Positions 1 to 8,916 of a stretch of DNA of 64,000 nt are shown here, piece after piece. The notes beneath the pieces are model-generated. The model was given only the letters and a program-made list of their open reading frames with translations, did not search any database and was not told the origin of the DNA. The stretch's first letter is position 1; each line of letters begins with the position of its first letter. The DNA comes from Petralouisia muris (GTDB lineage: Bacteria > Bacillota > Clostridia > Lachnospirales > Lachnospiraceae). Location of the stretch: assembly GCF_004793545.1 (NCBI RefSeq), contig NZ_SRYA01000020.1, positions 24,594 through 88,593 of the forward strand, in the 5' to 3' direction. A program made the position numbers and the translations under genes.

Positions 1-1051
1 CCACCTCCATAATAGCCAGCATCCGCCTGCTTCTGTCCCTGAGCCGTCCTAAATGCACCAGGATATCCACGCCAGCAGCAATTTGTGACCGAATTGCCAA
101 CAAAGGCAGTTCCATTCCCATCAATACCATAGTTTCCATTCGGCTCAGCATATCCTGACAGCTATTGGCATGTCCGGTACTGAGGGAGCCATCATGCCCT
201 GTATTCATAGCCTGAAGCATATCAAGACATTCCGCTCCCCGGATTTCCCCTACAATGATCCGATCCGGCCGCATCCGGAGGGCAGTTCGAATCAGATCCC
301 TAATAGTAATTGCCAAAGTTCCTTCTGCACCTCCATTTCTGGTTTCCAAACGAACCAGATTTTCAATTCCCTGCAGCTGTAATTCTGCCGAATCTTCAAT
401 TGTTATTACACGTTCTGATTTCGGAATAAATTCAGAAAGGGCATTTAGAAATGTTGTTTTTCCTGATCCGGTTCCCCCGGAAATAAAAATGTTATAACCG
501 GCTTTCACCAGTTTATCCAAGAATTCTGCACACTCCCTGCTGATGGAACCTCCAGCAATCATCTGTTCCATTAAAACAGGGTGTTTGGGAAACCTGCGGA
601 TAGACACTGCAGGCCCCTCCAGCGCTATAGGCGGCAATACCACATTTACCCTGGAACCATCCTCCAGTCTGGTATCTGCAATGGGTTCTGCCTCATTCAC
701 CATCCGGTTGTGATTCCCCACAATTTGCTGAATAATATCCTCTAGCTTTTCTCTGGAGGAAAAGCATTTATCCCAGCAGAGAATCTCTCCTTTTTTCTCA
801 TAAAAAATATGGTTTGCGCCATTTACCATAATCTCTGTCACATCATCTTCATTTAAAAGTTCCTGTAATACATCCAGCTTCCGCAGAGAATGAAATACCT
901 GCATGCGAAGCTCTTTGCGCCAGTTCAGAGGAATTACCCTTTCCTTTGCAGATCTGCAGATTTCCTCATCAATAACTGCCAAAATTTCTTCTTCTGCATG
1001 TTCTCTGGTCATATCCAGCTGTTCCAATACATGTTTTCTAATCTGTTCCAC
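1..1051 (-). CDS. cpaF: CpaF/TadA-type pilus assembly ATPase (3' end outside window)
   Basis: Cytoplasmic secretion ATPase that powers assembly of a Tad/Flp pilus. The minus strand translates from a GTG at 1051 for 350 residues without a stop before the window edge; the family is usually 400-450 residues, so the C-terminus is missing. Seen in family order: Walker A GGTGSGKTT, the box ITIEDSAELQ, the Walker B region RMRPDRIIVGEIRG and the histidine-rich TGHDGSLSTGHAN. The GTG start overlaps the end of the TadZ-like gene by 14 bases and has GGGGG six bases upstream, which suggests translational coupling. An ATG at codon 14 is an alternative start. Family assignment is firm; the pilus type is inferred from the neighbours. 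Confidence 0.93.
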   Translation of the reverse strand, partial: MEQIRKHVLEQLDMTREHAEEEILAVIDEEICRSAKERVIPLNWRKELRMQVFHSLRKLDVLQELLNEDDVTEIMVNGANHIFYEKKGEILCWDKCFSSREKLEDIIQQIVGNHNRMVNEAEPIADTRLEDGSRVNVVLPPIALEGPAVSIRRFPKHPVLMEQMIAGGSISRECAEFLDKLVKAGYNIFISGGTGSGKTTFLNALSEFIPKSERVITIEDSAELQLQGIENLVRLETRNGGAEGTLAITIRDLIRTALRMRPDRIIVGEIRGAECLDMLQAMNTGHDGSLSTGHANSCQDMLSRMETMVLMGMELPLLAIRSQIAAGVDILVHLGRLRDRSRRMLAIMEV

Positions 1052-2162
1052 CCTGTACCCCCGCAATTTGTCTGGCATAGTCTCCCAGTTCTCCCCAAAT
1101 CCACTGCTGCATCTTATTTTCCCGGCAGATACACGGATTCATATCCGGCAGCTGCAAATGTGCCACTTTCTGTTCTAACCGGAGATTTTCCTGCCTTGCC
1201 ACAATCTGCTTAAAATGGTTCCATGCATTTTTCTGCAGTTCTCCCGTTTCTGAGGGAATATAGACTTTACTGCAGAATTCCAGCAAACCGAAGAAACCGG
1301 AAACCATCATACCCAAATCAAGAATAATGACTTCATAACCGCTTTTCTCAGCCAAAAGTTTTACAAACTCCAGATAATCCTGACTGGACACTTCTCCCAG
1401 GCACTGGCTGTCGTTGGCTGGAGGGATATAATCAAAGTTCTCCATAGAATACACGGCGCTGCCCACACAATCGACAATATTTCCTTCTCCTGTCAGACAC
1501 AAATACATGACATCCAGTAAATCTCTTGAATAATTCTCCTGAAGCCATTCTGCAAATCCGGCGCACTCTTTGAAATTCACATAAAGCACCTTCTCCCTTT
1601 GCCCTAACGCCTGTGCAAGAGTTAATGCAAAGGGTGTCTGCCATATACTATGTTCCGGAGAATAGACGCCGAGAACTTCCCGGCTCAGTATGGCCGGTTC
1701 CTGCTGATTGCCTAACTTCTGGTAGTGGTAAAAGATCTCTCTTACTATTCTGGAGGCCGGCTGATATTTCCCAATCACAGGAAAATTTTCTGCCAAATCT
1801 GAGTTTTCTTGTCTGACGGAGGAATCTTTCAGATAAATCCAGAGTATTTTTTGCGTATTCTTTGCCTGGCTCTTCTTCAGATCTTTCTCCGCTGCCATTC
1901 CCTTTTTCTGTATGGTATCTTTCTGTGTTTCGTTTTCCTCCAGCGCTTTCTCCATCTGGGCTGCAATTGCAGGCTCCTCCCAGAATCCATTGCCCAGAAG
2001 AACGATGTCTACGGTTCCCTTCTTCTGAAATTCCAGAAAACTCTCCAGAGTGGAAAAACTGCTGCCAAATGCCCGCCCGCCTTTTTCCAGGGAAATCCAT
2101 TCTCCCAGTTTTTGTCCATATGTTTTGTCTGTATCACAGACAGCAATTGAAATTTTCCTCAA
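1038..2162 (-). CDS. TadZ/CpaE-like pilus localisation protein with degenerate nucleotide site
   Basis: About 374 residues from a TTG at 2162 that shares bases with the TGA stop of the prepilin peptidase gene; GGAGG lies six bases before it, so longer upstream starts are rejected. Residues 1-110 look receiver-like (RKISIAVCDTDKTYG, then DIVLLGNGF) but show no obvious phospho-acceptor Asp. The second half resembles the MinD/ParA-type domain of CpaE/TadZ, with KVLYVNF and the Walker-B-like EVIILDLG. The place where a deviant Walker A would fall (YSPEHSIWQTPF) lacks a Gly-Lys pair, so ATP binding is doubtful. Such proteins place Tad machinery in the cell. Position between prepilin peptidase and CpaF supports the call; sequence alone would leave it uncertain. 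Confidence 0.75.
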   Translation of the reverse strand: MRKISIAVCDTDKTYGQKLGEWISLEKGGRAFGSSFSTLESFLEFQKKGTVDIVLLGNGFWEEPAIAAQMEKALEENETQKDTIQKKGMAAEKDLKKSQAKNTQKILWIYLKDSSVRQENSDLAENFPVIGKYQPASRIVREIFYHYQKLGNQQEPAILSREVLGVYSPEHSIWQTPFALTLAQALGQREKVLYVNFKECAGFAEWLQENYSRDLLDVMYLCLTGEGNIVDCVGSAVYSMENFDYIPPANDSQCLGEVSSQDYLEFVKLLAEKSGYEVIILDLGMMVSGFFGLLEFCSKVYIPSETGELQKNAWNHFKQIVARQENLRLEQKVAHLQLPDMNPCICRENKMQQWIWGELGDYARQIAGVQGGTD

Positions 2163-2653
2163 TAAGCCACCTCCAAAGCTATGATAAACCCTATTAATAT
2201 TGCAATTGAAAAATGAATGATATGTTGTTTTCCCTGACTCTTCGGATATTGGGATAATCGTGCATTTACGATAACCTGATGGATATAATCCCCAAATATA
2301 CATAGACGTGAAACCAGATTATGATGATACAGCATTTTACAGAAAGAGATTCCTGCTGCCGCCAGAAAAGATATCATTATTGTTACAGTAAGGATTTCTA
2401 AATTCCAGATACCACCAATTACGGAAAACAGTTTGATGTCACCCGCCCCAAGGGCACGTATAAGAAATAACAGATAACATAAGATTACCGGTATAGAAAC
2501 GTTTCTAAGAAATACGCCGGCTCCTTTCCATCCTGCATCTGCAAACTGGAAAAAAAGTCCTGCTGCTAATCCGCATAAAATCAGCCGGTTACTGATTTTA
2601 CCGCGTCGTATGTCCATCACCGCTGCTGAAATTAGTAGCAGAAGGCTGAACAT
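2159..2653 (-). CDS. A24-family prepilin peptidase (TadV/CpaA-like)
   Basis: Polytopic inner-membrane aspartyl protease that cleaves prepilin leader peptides. Translation from ATG 2653 gives 164 residues with about five hydrophobic segments. The two catalytic Asp regions are visible: MDIRRGKISNRL near the N-terminus and the GxGD motif in RALGAGDIKLFSVIGG. The short size without an N-terminal methyltransferase domain is typical of TadV/CpaA. A GTG nine bases upstream (2662) is in frame but sits directly on the GGGGAAG ribosome site, so the ATG is preferred. The stop overlaps the TTG of the next gene, so pilus genes here form one coupled unit. Confidence 0.9.
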   Translation of the reverse strand: MFSLLLLISAAVMDIRRGKISNRLILCGLAAGLFFQFADAGWKGAGVFLRNVSIPVILCYLLFLIRALGAGDIKLFSVIGGIWNLEILTVTIMISFLAAAGISFCKMLYHHNLVSRLCIFGDYIHQVIVNARLSQYPKSQGKQHIIHFSIAILIGFIIALEVAY

Positions 2654-2788
2654 AAATTTCACTTCCCCAATTCATCACCTCTCTTTTCTTAACCATTTGC
2701 CTGCTGGCAAGTGATTTCTTAGGATTATAAAACATGTTCCTTCTCTTGTAAAGTAGGTTAAGGAAATTTTTTCAATTTTGTAACTATT

Positions 2789-3061
2789 TTACAATAAATG
2801 ATAGAACAAAATTCCATAAATCAGCGCAAACCCGCTGATACCAAGGGTTGCGATTGTCAAAACAGTCACAGGATTGATTCCGGCCGCCACCGTAACGCCC
2901 TGGCTTTTAAGGATTTCATTTACCACGCAGATTCCCACTGCTCCCACAAATCCCCGCAGCACAAAAGTAGTCAGAGCTTCTGACTTCTGTTTCATGGCTC
3001 CAATAAAAAGTATCAGCACACAAAGAACTGCAATGGCGATGGCTCCATAATATTTCTCCAT
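2789..3061 (-). CDS. bofA: Pro-sigma-K processing inhibitor BofA family protein
   Basis: 90-residue integral membrane protein. In Bacillus, BofA holds the SpoIVFB protease inactive in the outer forespore membrane until the sigma-K checkpoint. The C-terminal half carries the conserved GINPVTVLTIATLGISGFAL stretch seen in BofA proteins, and three hydrophobic segments are visible (residues 6-22, 33-47 and 63-88). GGGAG precedes the ATG by six bases. It lies divergently from a yaaL homologue, its usual companion in Bacillus (recR-yaaL-bofA), which supports the call and implies a spore-forming host. Confidence 0.88.
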   Translation of the reverse strand: MEKYYGAIAIAVLCVLILFIGAMKQKSEALTTFVLRGFVGAVGICVVNEILKSQGVTVAAGINPVTVLTIATLGISGFALIYGILFYHLL

Positions 3062-3179
3062 AATCCACTCCCGTAATCAGTATAATCTTTAATATAAATA
3101 TATACTTTCTGGAAAAATTTATGACTTTTTTGTATAAAACTGGAATTGGCTGCTTATACTTTAAGAAAGAAAACGGTAT

Positions 3180-3262
3180 GTATTACTCCGGCAGATAAAT
3201 ACCGCAGCATCTTACTTGCCCAAATCTCCATCTGCTACGATATTTAACCGCCGGAGTAATAC
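3180..3262. repeat. Intergenic inverted repeat with 13-bp arms (bofA-yaaL)
   Basis: GTATTACTCCGGC at 3180-3192 is the exact inverse complement of 3250-3262, with a 57-base spacer. The right half carries GATATTTAACCGCCGGAGTA (from 3239), whose near-copy occurs at 35187-35207 in another intergenic region. Probably a small dispersed (MITE-like) palindrome; it could also fold in the yaaL 5' leader. Confidence 0.5.
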
Positions 3263-3317
3263 CATCTGCAAATCATCACACCGCAGAAAAATCGTTACAA
3301 AAAGGAAAGGGATGCAT

Positions 3318-3575
3318 ATGTTTCTAATTTCTAAAAAGCAAACCGCCCATGCGACTGCCTACTCTTCACTTTTAGATGACCTGGAAAAAGCCCAGTATGA
3401 TTTGGCGCTTGCCTATAACCGTTTTGAAAATGCCATGGACCCGGACTTAATTGACTGCTGCATTTATCAGGTCAAAGCCCTGCAAATGCGTTATAAATTC
3501 CTGCTTACGAAAGCGAAGCAGTTCGATGAAGAGGATTCTTATGCCAAGAATCCCCTTGAACTGTCAGAACCCTGA
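3318..3575 (+). CDS. yaaL: DUF2508 (YaaL-like) small protein
   Basis: 85 residues from ATG 3318, which follows the ribosome site GGAAAGGG by six bases; upstream in-frame Met codons have no such site. It is a helical, charged cytoplasmic protein. The signature AMDPDLIDCCIYQVKALQMR followed by YKFLL matches DUF2508/YaaL, the small protein encoded with bofA and recR in Bacillus. No function is established for the family. Its 3' end overlaps the convergent fliS gene by 37 bases. Confidence 0.8.
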   Translation: MFLISKKQTAHATAYSSLLDDLEKAQYDLALAYNRFENAMDPDLIDCCIYQVKALQMRYKFLLTKAKQFDEEDSYAKNPLELSEP

Positions 3576-4015
3576 AGGGTTTCTGTCAGGCTGCCTTTTT
3601 GGTAAGTCATGCCTGCAACCACCTGCTGCGTATGCTGCATCAGAGGTTCTGAAGTATCCTGTTTTGCCGCTTCCACAAAACCTTCATAGAGATTCTTCAG
3701 AACCTTCTGTGCGTCCTGAATATTCTGCAAAGTATTTTTACATACTGCCATTGCCAGAAGCTGATTCACAAACTGGTACAGAGGATATAATTCACCAGAA
3801 ACAGCATAAGTAAAATCCAGATCATCCATCAACCTGCGCACCACCTGCTCCGCTTTTCCCACGGCATTCTTAAATTCCTCATATTCCCCTGCTTCTTTGG
3901 CATTCTCAGCATCCTCAAGGTAAGCAAATAGAATGTCATATAAAATCACAATCATTTCCCCCCGGTTGCAGCAACTCAACCGGCGGGTAAATTCCTGCTT
4001 TTTTTCCTGTGTCAT
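3539..4015 (-). CDS. fliS: Flagellin export chaperone FliS
   Basis: 158-residue, mostly helical cytoplasmic protein. FliS binds the disordered C-terminus of flagellin and keeps it unpolymerised until export by the flagellar type III apparatus. The N-terminal pattern (MTQEKKQEFTRRLSCCNRGE then IVILYDILFAYLEDA) and YPLYQFVNQLLAMAVCKN match FliS; the C-terminal tail of some 30 residues is longer than in many homologues. It starts 11 bases after the flagellin stop on the same strand, so it is co-transcribed with its client. The 3' end runs 37 bases into yaaL in convergent orientation. Confidence 0.85.
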   Translation of the reverse strand: MTQEKKQEFTRRLSCCNRGEMIVILYDILFAYLEDAENAKEAGEYEEFKNAVGKAEQVVRRLMDDLDFTYAVSGELYPLYQFVNQLLAMAVCKNTLQNIQDAQKVLKNLYEGFVEAAKQDTSEPLMQHTQQVVAGMTYQKGSLTETLQGSDSSRGFLA

Positions 4016-4026
4016 AGGTTATCCCC

Positions 4027-5526
4027 CTACTGCAGCAGCTGCAATACCTGCTGAGGAAGATCATTTGCCTGTGCAAGTACGGAGGTAGCTGCCTGCGTCA
4101 ATACATTGTATTTGGTATATTCTGTCATTTCCTCTGCCATATCCACATCTTCAATCCTGGACAGCGCCTGTGTCATGTTAAGCTCTGTTCCGTCCAGACT
4201 GCTGACCGCATAATCCAGACGATTCTGATATGCGCCGATACTGGAACGAACCTCACTTACCTTTGCAATAGCCCCGTCAAAGCTGGTAATGGCTCTGTCT
4301 GCGCCTGTAACGGTACATACATTCACTTTATCAATATAAAGTGTCTGGGAAGAAACCTCCGGAATCCGTACGTCCACTGTCTGATTCTCATTTGCCCCAA
4401 TCTGAAGGGTCATAGTTCCGATATTGGTAACCTCCATATTCACTTCTGAACCTGGTGTAATCTGTCCGGGAATAACCTCAAACTTCATCTCAAATCCATT
4501 GCGATCCGAAATTGTCACATAATTGCCCTCTGCAAGGATCGTAGCCTGAGAGCCAAATCCCACACGTTCCTGCGGATTTGTGTTTGTGAGCGCAAATTCC
4601 ACTTTCACATCCTCTCCATGGGGCACATTCGGATTATCCTGCGGAATCCCAAGAAAGTTTGCAAGATCTGGGTCATCACATTTCAAATCCAGCTCTGCAG
4701 CGCTTCCATATTCATCTGATACAAAAATCAGAAATCCTCCGTTTGTAACATCCGTAGGCACATATCCGGCATCCTCCGGTTTTCCAACCATTGTAGCGGG
4801 CGGCGTAGCTGTCGGCGGATTCTGCTGAGCAGAAACCAGCAGGTTCACTTCCCCTCGCTCAGCCCCCTCCCGCAGCTTCGTATATACTTCTTCAAAAGTA
4901 TCACCCTGGGAAATTTCAACCTCAACCCCATTAATTGTAACCACGCCATCTGCCGGAGCTGTAGCTGTCGGCGCAATATTTACATTTCCTGCTACTACTG
5001 CATGAGTCGCATCGCTGGTAACTGTAATGCCGTAATCATCCGCTGTAACAGAGTCAGAAATATCCATCCTGCTGATTCCCCGGTTATCCGTAAATACCCG
5101 TTGATCCAACGTACCATCTAATAAATGCTTGGTATTAAATTCGGTGTCCTTGGAAATACGGTCAATCTCATCCCGCAAAGATGAAATCTCTGCCTGAATT
5201 GCCTCTAAATCATCCGGCGTATTTGTCTCATTTGCCGCCTGTACAGACAACTCCCTCATTCTTTGAAGCATTGCATGAACCTCTGTTAAAGCGCCGTCTG
5301 CAGTATCCAATACGGAAACTCCGTCAGAAGCATTTCTGGAAGCCTGCGCCAATCCTTTAATCTGCGCTTTCATCTTAGTTGAGATTGCCATTCCTGCCGC
5401 ATCATCGGAAGCCCGGTTAATTCTATATCCGGTGGACAGCCGTTCAATGGAGCTGGATAAGCTTTTATCGGATGCTAATAATCTTTTGTTGGCAATAAGT
5501 GCTGACATGTTGTGGTTAATTTTCAT
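4027..5526 (-). CDS. fliC: Flagellin
   Basis: 499-residue structural subunit of the flagellar filament, exported through the flagellum. The N-terminal D0/D1 region is clear (MKINHNMSALIANKRLLASD, then SSSIERLSTGYRINRASDDA, with the RASDDAAG box) and the C-terminal region ends in DMAEEMTEYTKYNVLTQAA and VLQLLQ. The middle 250 residues are the variable D2/D3 surface domain, longer than the roughly 300-residue Bacillus Hag. AGGAGAG sits seven bases before the ATG. It lies downstream of the 1041-residue protein (83-base gap) and upstream of fliS. No convincing sigma-28 promoter was found in that gap, so transcription may come from 8.8 kb. Confidence 0.96.
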   Translation of the reverse strand: MKINHNMSALIANKRLLASDKSLSSSIERLSTGYRINRASDDAAGMAISTKMKAQIKGLAQASRNASDGVSVLDTADGALTEVHAMLQRMRELSVQAANETNTPDDLEAIQAEISSLRDEIDRISKDTEFNTKHLLDGTLDQRVFTDNRGISRMDISDSVTADDYGITVTSDATHAVVAGNVNIAPTATAPADGVVTINGVEVEISQGDTFEEVYTKLREGAERGEVNLLVSAQQNPPTATPPATMVGKPEDAGYVPTDVTNGGFLIFVSDEYGSAAELDLKCDDPDLANFLGIPQDNPNVPHGEDVKVEFALTNTNPQERVGFGSQATILAEGNYVTISDRNGFEMKFEVIPGQITPGSEVNMEVTNIGTMTLQIGANENQTVDVRIPEVSSQTLYIDKVNVCTVTGADRAITSFDGAIAKVSEVRSSIGAYQNRLDYAVSSLDGTELNMTQALSRIEDVDMAEEMTEYTKYNVLTQAATSVLAQANDLPQQVLQLLQ

Positions 5527-5609
5527 TTTCTATCTCTCCTGTTCTCTTAAATCCTGCCATTTTTCCCAATCAACTGCAAAATCCGTTTTGCCCGTATCCT
5601 GGAGAAAAC

Positions 5610-8600
5610 TTATGGCTGCATGTTCTGTCCTGTCTGCTTTACCTCTTCTAAAAAGGCTCTGGCAACGCCGTACAACGTCCTTGTCTGCACCTGCTGCTCT
5701 TCTGCCGTCTGTTCTGAATCTCCCATTCCCTTTTCTTTGGAAAAAATATTGGAAAAATCCAGATGTTCACTGCAAATCATATTCATATCCCATGTCTGTC
5801 CCTCATCCTGGCTGACACGCTCCCGAAGGTTAGCTTCATGGTTTCTTAATTCTTCAATGGTTTCCGGAGAATCGGATACCAGATAACCCTTGATGGAGTC
5901 CTTCTGCACCTGGAAGCTGGCAGATACTTTTCCCAATTTAGGGGTCTCAAAACAAATATCAACTCTGCCCCGCTCTCTCTTGCCCCGAACAATCTTAAGC
6001 TGAACATTCGTCAACTCATCTGCCACCAATACAGGAACTGCATAATTCTCTTCTTTTGCCATCCGGGCGCCCAATTCAATCTGCTGCTGCATAATTTTCA
6101 TATTCCGGATATCCAGGCTTCCCACATCCTCTGACTCTATCATGGTTTTCATGACATTCTCCGCCAGATCTGCCAGCTTTTCCTGGGCTTCAGCCATTTC
6201 TTCTGGCGTCTTTACTGCTTCGCCGAACTCTTTAATAATCTCTTCTTTTACTTCTTCAAAATTAACTTCCTTATCCAGATTCCTGGGATCGAACAAGGTC
6301 TTAAAGATTCCGTTACGATTGTGAAGCATCTGGCTGGCTGCCATAATATTATAAGCAGTTACCGGCATATCGCGGCCGCTCAGCATTTGCAGTACCTGCG
6401 CCTCTGCTTCTTTGGCTCCGGCAAACTCTCGCAACTGTTCCTTGTAGTATGCCCGTTCCGCCTCTTCATCTGCCGGCGCTTCTCTCAATTGCCATAACAG
6501 TTCTTCTGGAGTCATCTCTTCCCAGGTCTTACCTGCGCCGCCGGCCTCAGCCTGCTGCAGTCCTTCCGGCGTGACCATATCAAAAGCTTCTTTGGCGCAA
6601 TCAGTCTGATAAGCCGCTTCTATCTGCTGGGAAATGCTAAGCTCCTGGCTTTGAATTACATCCGCTTCCCCAAAATTATCATCTACGGATACATTAATCC
6701 CCGGATTCCGGTTGGTCCGTACCGCACTTAAAAGATTCTTCATCGTCAAATCTGCGCCCTGATGCACCAATGCTCCAACCACCGCTCCGTCTGTCTTATC
6801 AATCTGATTCAGCAGACGGTAAATGCCTATATAACTATCCCGCTGCTCAGAAGTAATCTGCTGATTTTGTTCCAGCTTCCACAAATATTTGCTGAATTTC
6901 TCTTCGCTGGCATCCTCCATGCGGTTTTTAATTTCCTGCGCTTTGCTGTTTAATTGTTCCACATCCAGTTCCAGAGGATTCACCCCTTCCCGTATCATCT
7001 CCATTACCACAGAAGGAGAAAGGTTCTGGAACATATTCTGTACTTTCTGATCAGCCGCTTTGATCTCTGCAATGGATTCTGGATTAATTTCCATCTGGTT
7101 ATAGGCCAGAATCCGCACCGCCCGCTGATTGGCCTCTGTGGTTTCCAGTCCTAAATCCTTTAATATATCATCTACATTCCGGAATGCTTTCTGTATGGAA
7201 TCGCCCATATCTTTTCTGGGCTCCGTCCGAAGTGTCTCATAGGCCTCTCCTGCCCGTTCCATCTTTGCCTGCTCTGACATTCCTGTTTCGTGCATAGCAG
7301 GAATGCCGTCTTCATTGGTTCGTATATTTCCCAATATAGAAGCCGGAGCCTGAGCCAGTTCCCTGGTCTTTTCCATAGTCTGGGCAAAAACTTCTGTATT
7401 TTCCGCAGTAGCTGGAATACCGTTTTGGGACAGCAGACTTTTATAATACTGATCCTCTAAGGATTTTAATTGTTCTACCAATTCCTCCAGAGGCTTTGTC
7501 TCAATGGATATCCCCTGTTTCAACAATGCATAATTAGCCTGGGCTGTCATCATCAGCCTTGTTTCCTCCAGCTGTCTCTTTGCTGTCAAAAATTCCATAT
7601 CCTCCCTGGCATAATCAGGAACATCCTGAGGATTGGAAAAAGGCTGTCCGCTGTCCTTTCCCTGCTGCTTTTCTGTATTCTGAGCTGCCTGTAAATTCTC
7701 TATTGTAAGAGGAAGACCCTCCTGAACCACGCTCCATACCTGTGCCTCGGTAGCCTGGCTGACTGTCTGAGCGGCCTGTCTTGCCCTCTCACTGTCACTG
7801 TAGCCTTCTAAAACCACAGCATCCATGGGGCGGCCTCCCTCTGCAACTGCCTCCATCATGGCTCCAGCAAGCTGGTCTGGCTTAGGCGGAAGCTGCAAAT
7901 TCTTCAAATCCATGGCATACTTCAGATTTTCTTCTGTAAGTGGAATCTGATGATCCAGCATCCATTGGCTGCAGCCAATGGTCTCCTCATTCACGGAAAG
8001 ACCTGACCTGGAAATTATCTGCTCCACCTGCGCCCTCAGATTATCATCCACGAAAACGTCTGCCGCAGCGGCACCGGCCGTACCGTAACTGGTGCTGTAC
8101 TGGGCTTTATAAAGATTCTCTACGGTAGGAGGAAGATCATGCTCCAACAGATATTTCACTGCTTCATCTGTGCAATTGACAAGATCGGCCGCCTGCTGCA
8201 CCGTTTCCATGCAATCAGAAATATTTTCTTCAGTAGCCGGCAAATCCGCTTGCCGGAGCACTGCCTCTAATTGGCTTGCCAGACCCGGGCTTCCGGCTAA
8301 CGCTTCCAGCTGCTCCTGGCTTAATTCATCCCCAAAGACACTGATATCCACGCCTGCTTTTGCCAGTTCCATTTTAATTTTATCAATTTCTGTCACAATG
8401 GTCTCAATCTCTGTGCCATTTACAGAGAATCCATCTTCTCCCATTTTCTCACAGTCTTTTTCCGACATCGTATTGGATACAACTTCCATCTTCTGCTGCA
8501 TCAGTTCTGTCTGGGCATTTTCCGCATCCTGCTGTATCTTCTCGATCTGGGATTCTGCCGGACATACCGGAACTTCCACCCTGGTCTGCTGCACCGATGT

Positions 8601-8735
8601 TACTCTGCCAGTATCCTTCTCTACCTGCTCTGTAGTTGTTTCCTGGGTGGTTACCGTAACGTTCCCCTTAATTTCCACATTATTATTTGTTCTGGTAATT
8701 TCTGCCAGATTACTGTTATCTATTCTTATATTCAT
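5610..8735 (-). CDS. 1041-residue repeat protein with FliK-like C-terminal region
   Basis: Unknown large cytoplasmic or exported protein with no signal peptide and no transmembrane segment; Glu/Gln-rich and helical. A short motif of the form [ILM]-P-x-T-x-x-N recurs at about residues 165 (LPATEEN), 201 (LPPTVEN), 264 (IPLTEEN), 341 (LPLTIEN), 440 (IPATAEN) and 790 (MPVTAYN), with weaker copies at 530 and 662. Residues 910-975 (TPKLGKVSASFQVQKDSIKG, then ETIEELRNHEANLRERV) resemble the C-terminal FliK hook-length domain. The gene sits directly upstream of flagellin and fliS behind a sigma-28-like promoter, so a flagellar role (hook length, cap or export) is inferred, not shown. Confidence 0.7.
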   Translation of the reverse strand: MNIRIDNSNLAEITRTNNNVEIKGNVTVTTQETTTEQVEKDTGRVTSVQQTRVEVPVCPAESQIEKIQQDAENAQTELMQQKMEVVSNTMSEKDCEKMGEDGFSVNGTEIETIVTEIDKIKMELAKAGVDISVFGDELSQEQLEALAGSPGLASQLEAVLRQADLPATEENISDCMETVQQAADLVNCTDEAVKYLLEHDLPPTVENLYKAQYSTSYGTAGAAAADVFVDDNLRAQVEQIISRSGLSVNEETIGCSQWMLDHQIPLTEENLKYAMDLKNLQLPPKPDQLAGAMMEAVAEGGRPMDAVVLEGYSDSERARQAAQTVSQATEAQVWSVVQEGLPLTIENLQAAQNTEKQQGKDSGQPFSNPQDVPDYAREDMEFLTAKRQLEETRLMMTAQANYALLKQGISIETKPLEELVEQLKSLEDQYYKSLLSQNGIPATAENTEVFAQTMEKTRELAQAPASILGNIRTNEDGIPAMHETGMSEQAKMERAGEAYETLRTEPRKDMGDSIQKAFRNVDDILKDLGLETTEANQRAVRILAYNQMEINPESIAEIKAADQKVQNMFQNLSPSVVMEMIREGVNPLELDVEQLNSKAQEIKNRMEDASEEKFSKYLWKLEQNQQITSEQRDSYIGIYRLLNQIDKTDGAVVGALVHQGADLTMKNLLSAVRTNRNPGINVSVDDNFGEADVIQSQELSISQQIEAAYQTDCAKEAFDMVTPEGLQQAEAGGAGKTWEEMTPEELLWQLREAPADEEAERAYYKEQLREFAGAKEAEAQVLQMLSGRDMPVTAYNIMAASQMLHNRNGIFKTLFDPRNLDKEVNFEEVKEEIIKEFGEAVKTPEEMAEAQEKLADLAENVMKTMIESEDVGSLDIRNMKIMQQQIELGARMAKEENYAVPVLVADELTNVQLKIVRGKRERGRVDICFETPKLGKVSASFQVQKDSIKGYLVSDSPETIEELRNHEANLRERVSQDEGQTWDMNMICSEHLDFSNIFSKEKGMGDSEQTAEEQQVQTRTLYGVARAFLEEVKQTGQNMQP

Positions 8736-8777
8736 ATCCGTGCCCCATTTTTTCTGTGCCTGATTTTTGATAATAAC

Positions 8778-8806
8778 TATTTCGGATAAAAAACAAAGAA
8801 ACTTTA
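8778..8806 (-). promoter_or_regulatory. Sigma-28 (flagellar) type promoter
   Basis: Read on the minus strand: TAAA (8803-8806), 17 bases, then CCGAAATA (8778-8785). Firmicutes sigma-D/sigma-28 promoters read TAAA, 14-16 bases, GCCGATAT. Transcription would start about 35 bases before the 1041-residue gene and could continue through flagellin and fliS. Confidence 0.55.
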
Positions 8807-8818
8807 GTAATTTTTCAC

Positions 8819-8847
8819 TTGTAATCAGAGGACATTTGTATTAAAAT
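8819..8847 (+). promoter_or_regulatory. Vegetative promoter of the ferredoxin gene
   Basis: TTGTAA (8819-8824), 17-base spacer, TAAAAT (8842-8847). The 5' leader contains GTTCAAA and TTTGAAC (about 8852-8889), which can pair before the ribosome site AAGGAGG. Confidence 0.6.
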
Positions 8848-8916
8848 AAGGTTCAAAGCTACCATTTGATTTAGGAAGCTGATTTGAACATTCATATTAT
8901 TAAGGAGGAAATTAAT

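Noticed and set aside
8170..8763. 197-codon plus-strand frame
   Set aside because: Antisense to the N-terminal part of the 1041-residue protein, Ser-rich shadow.
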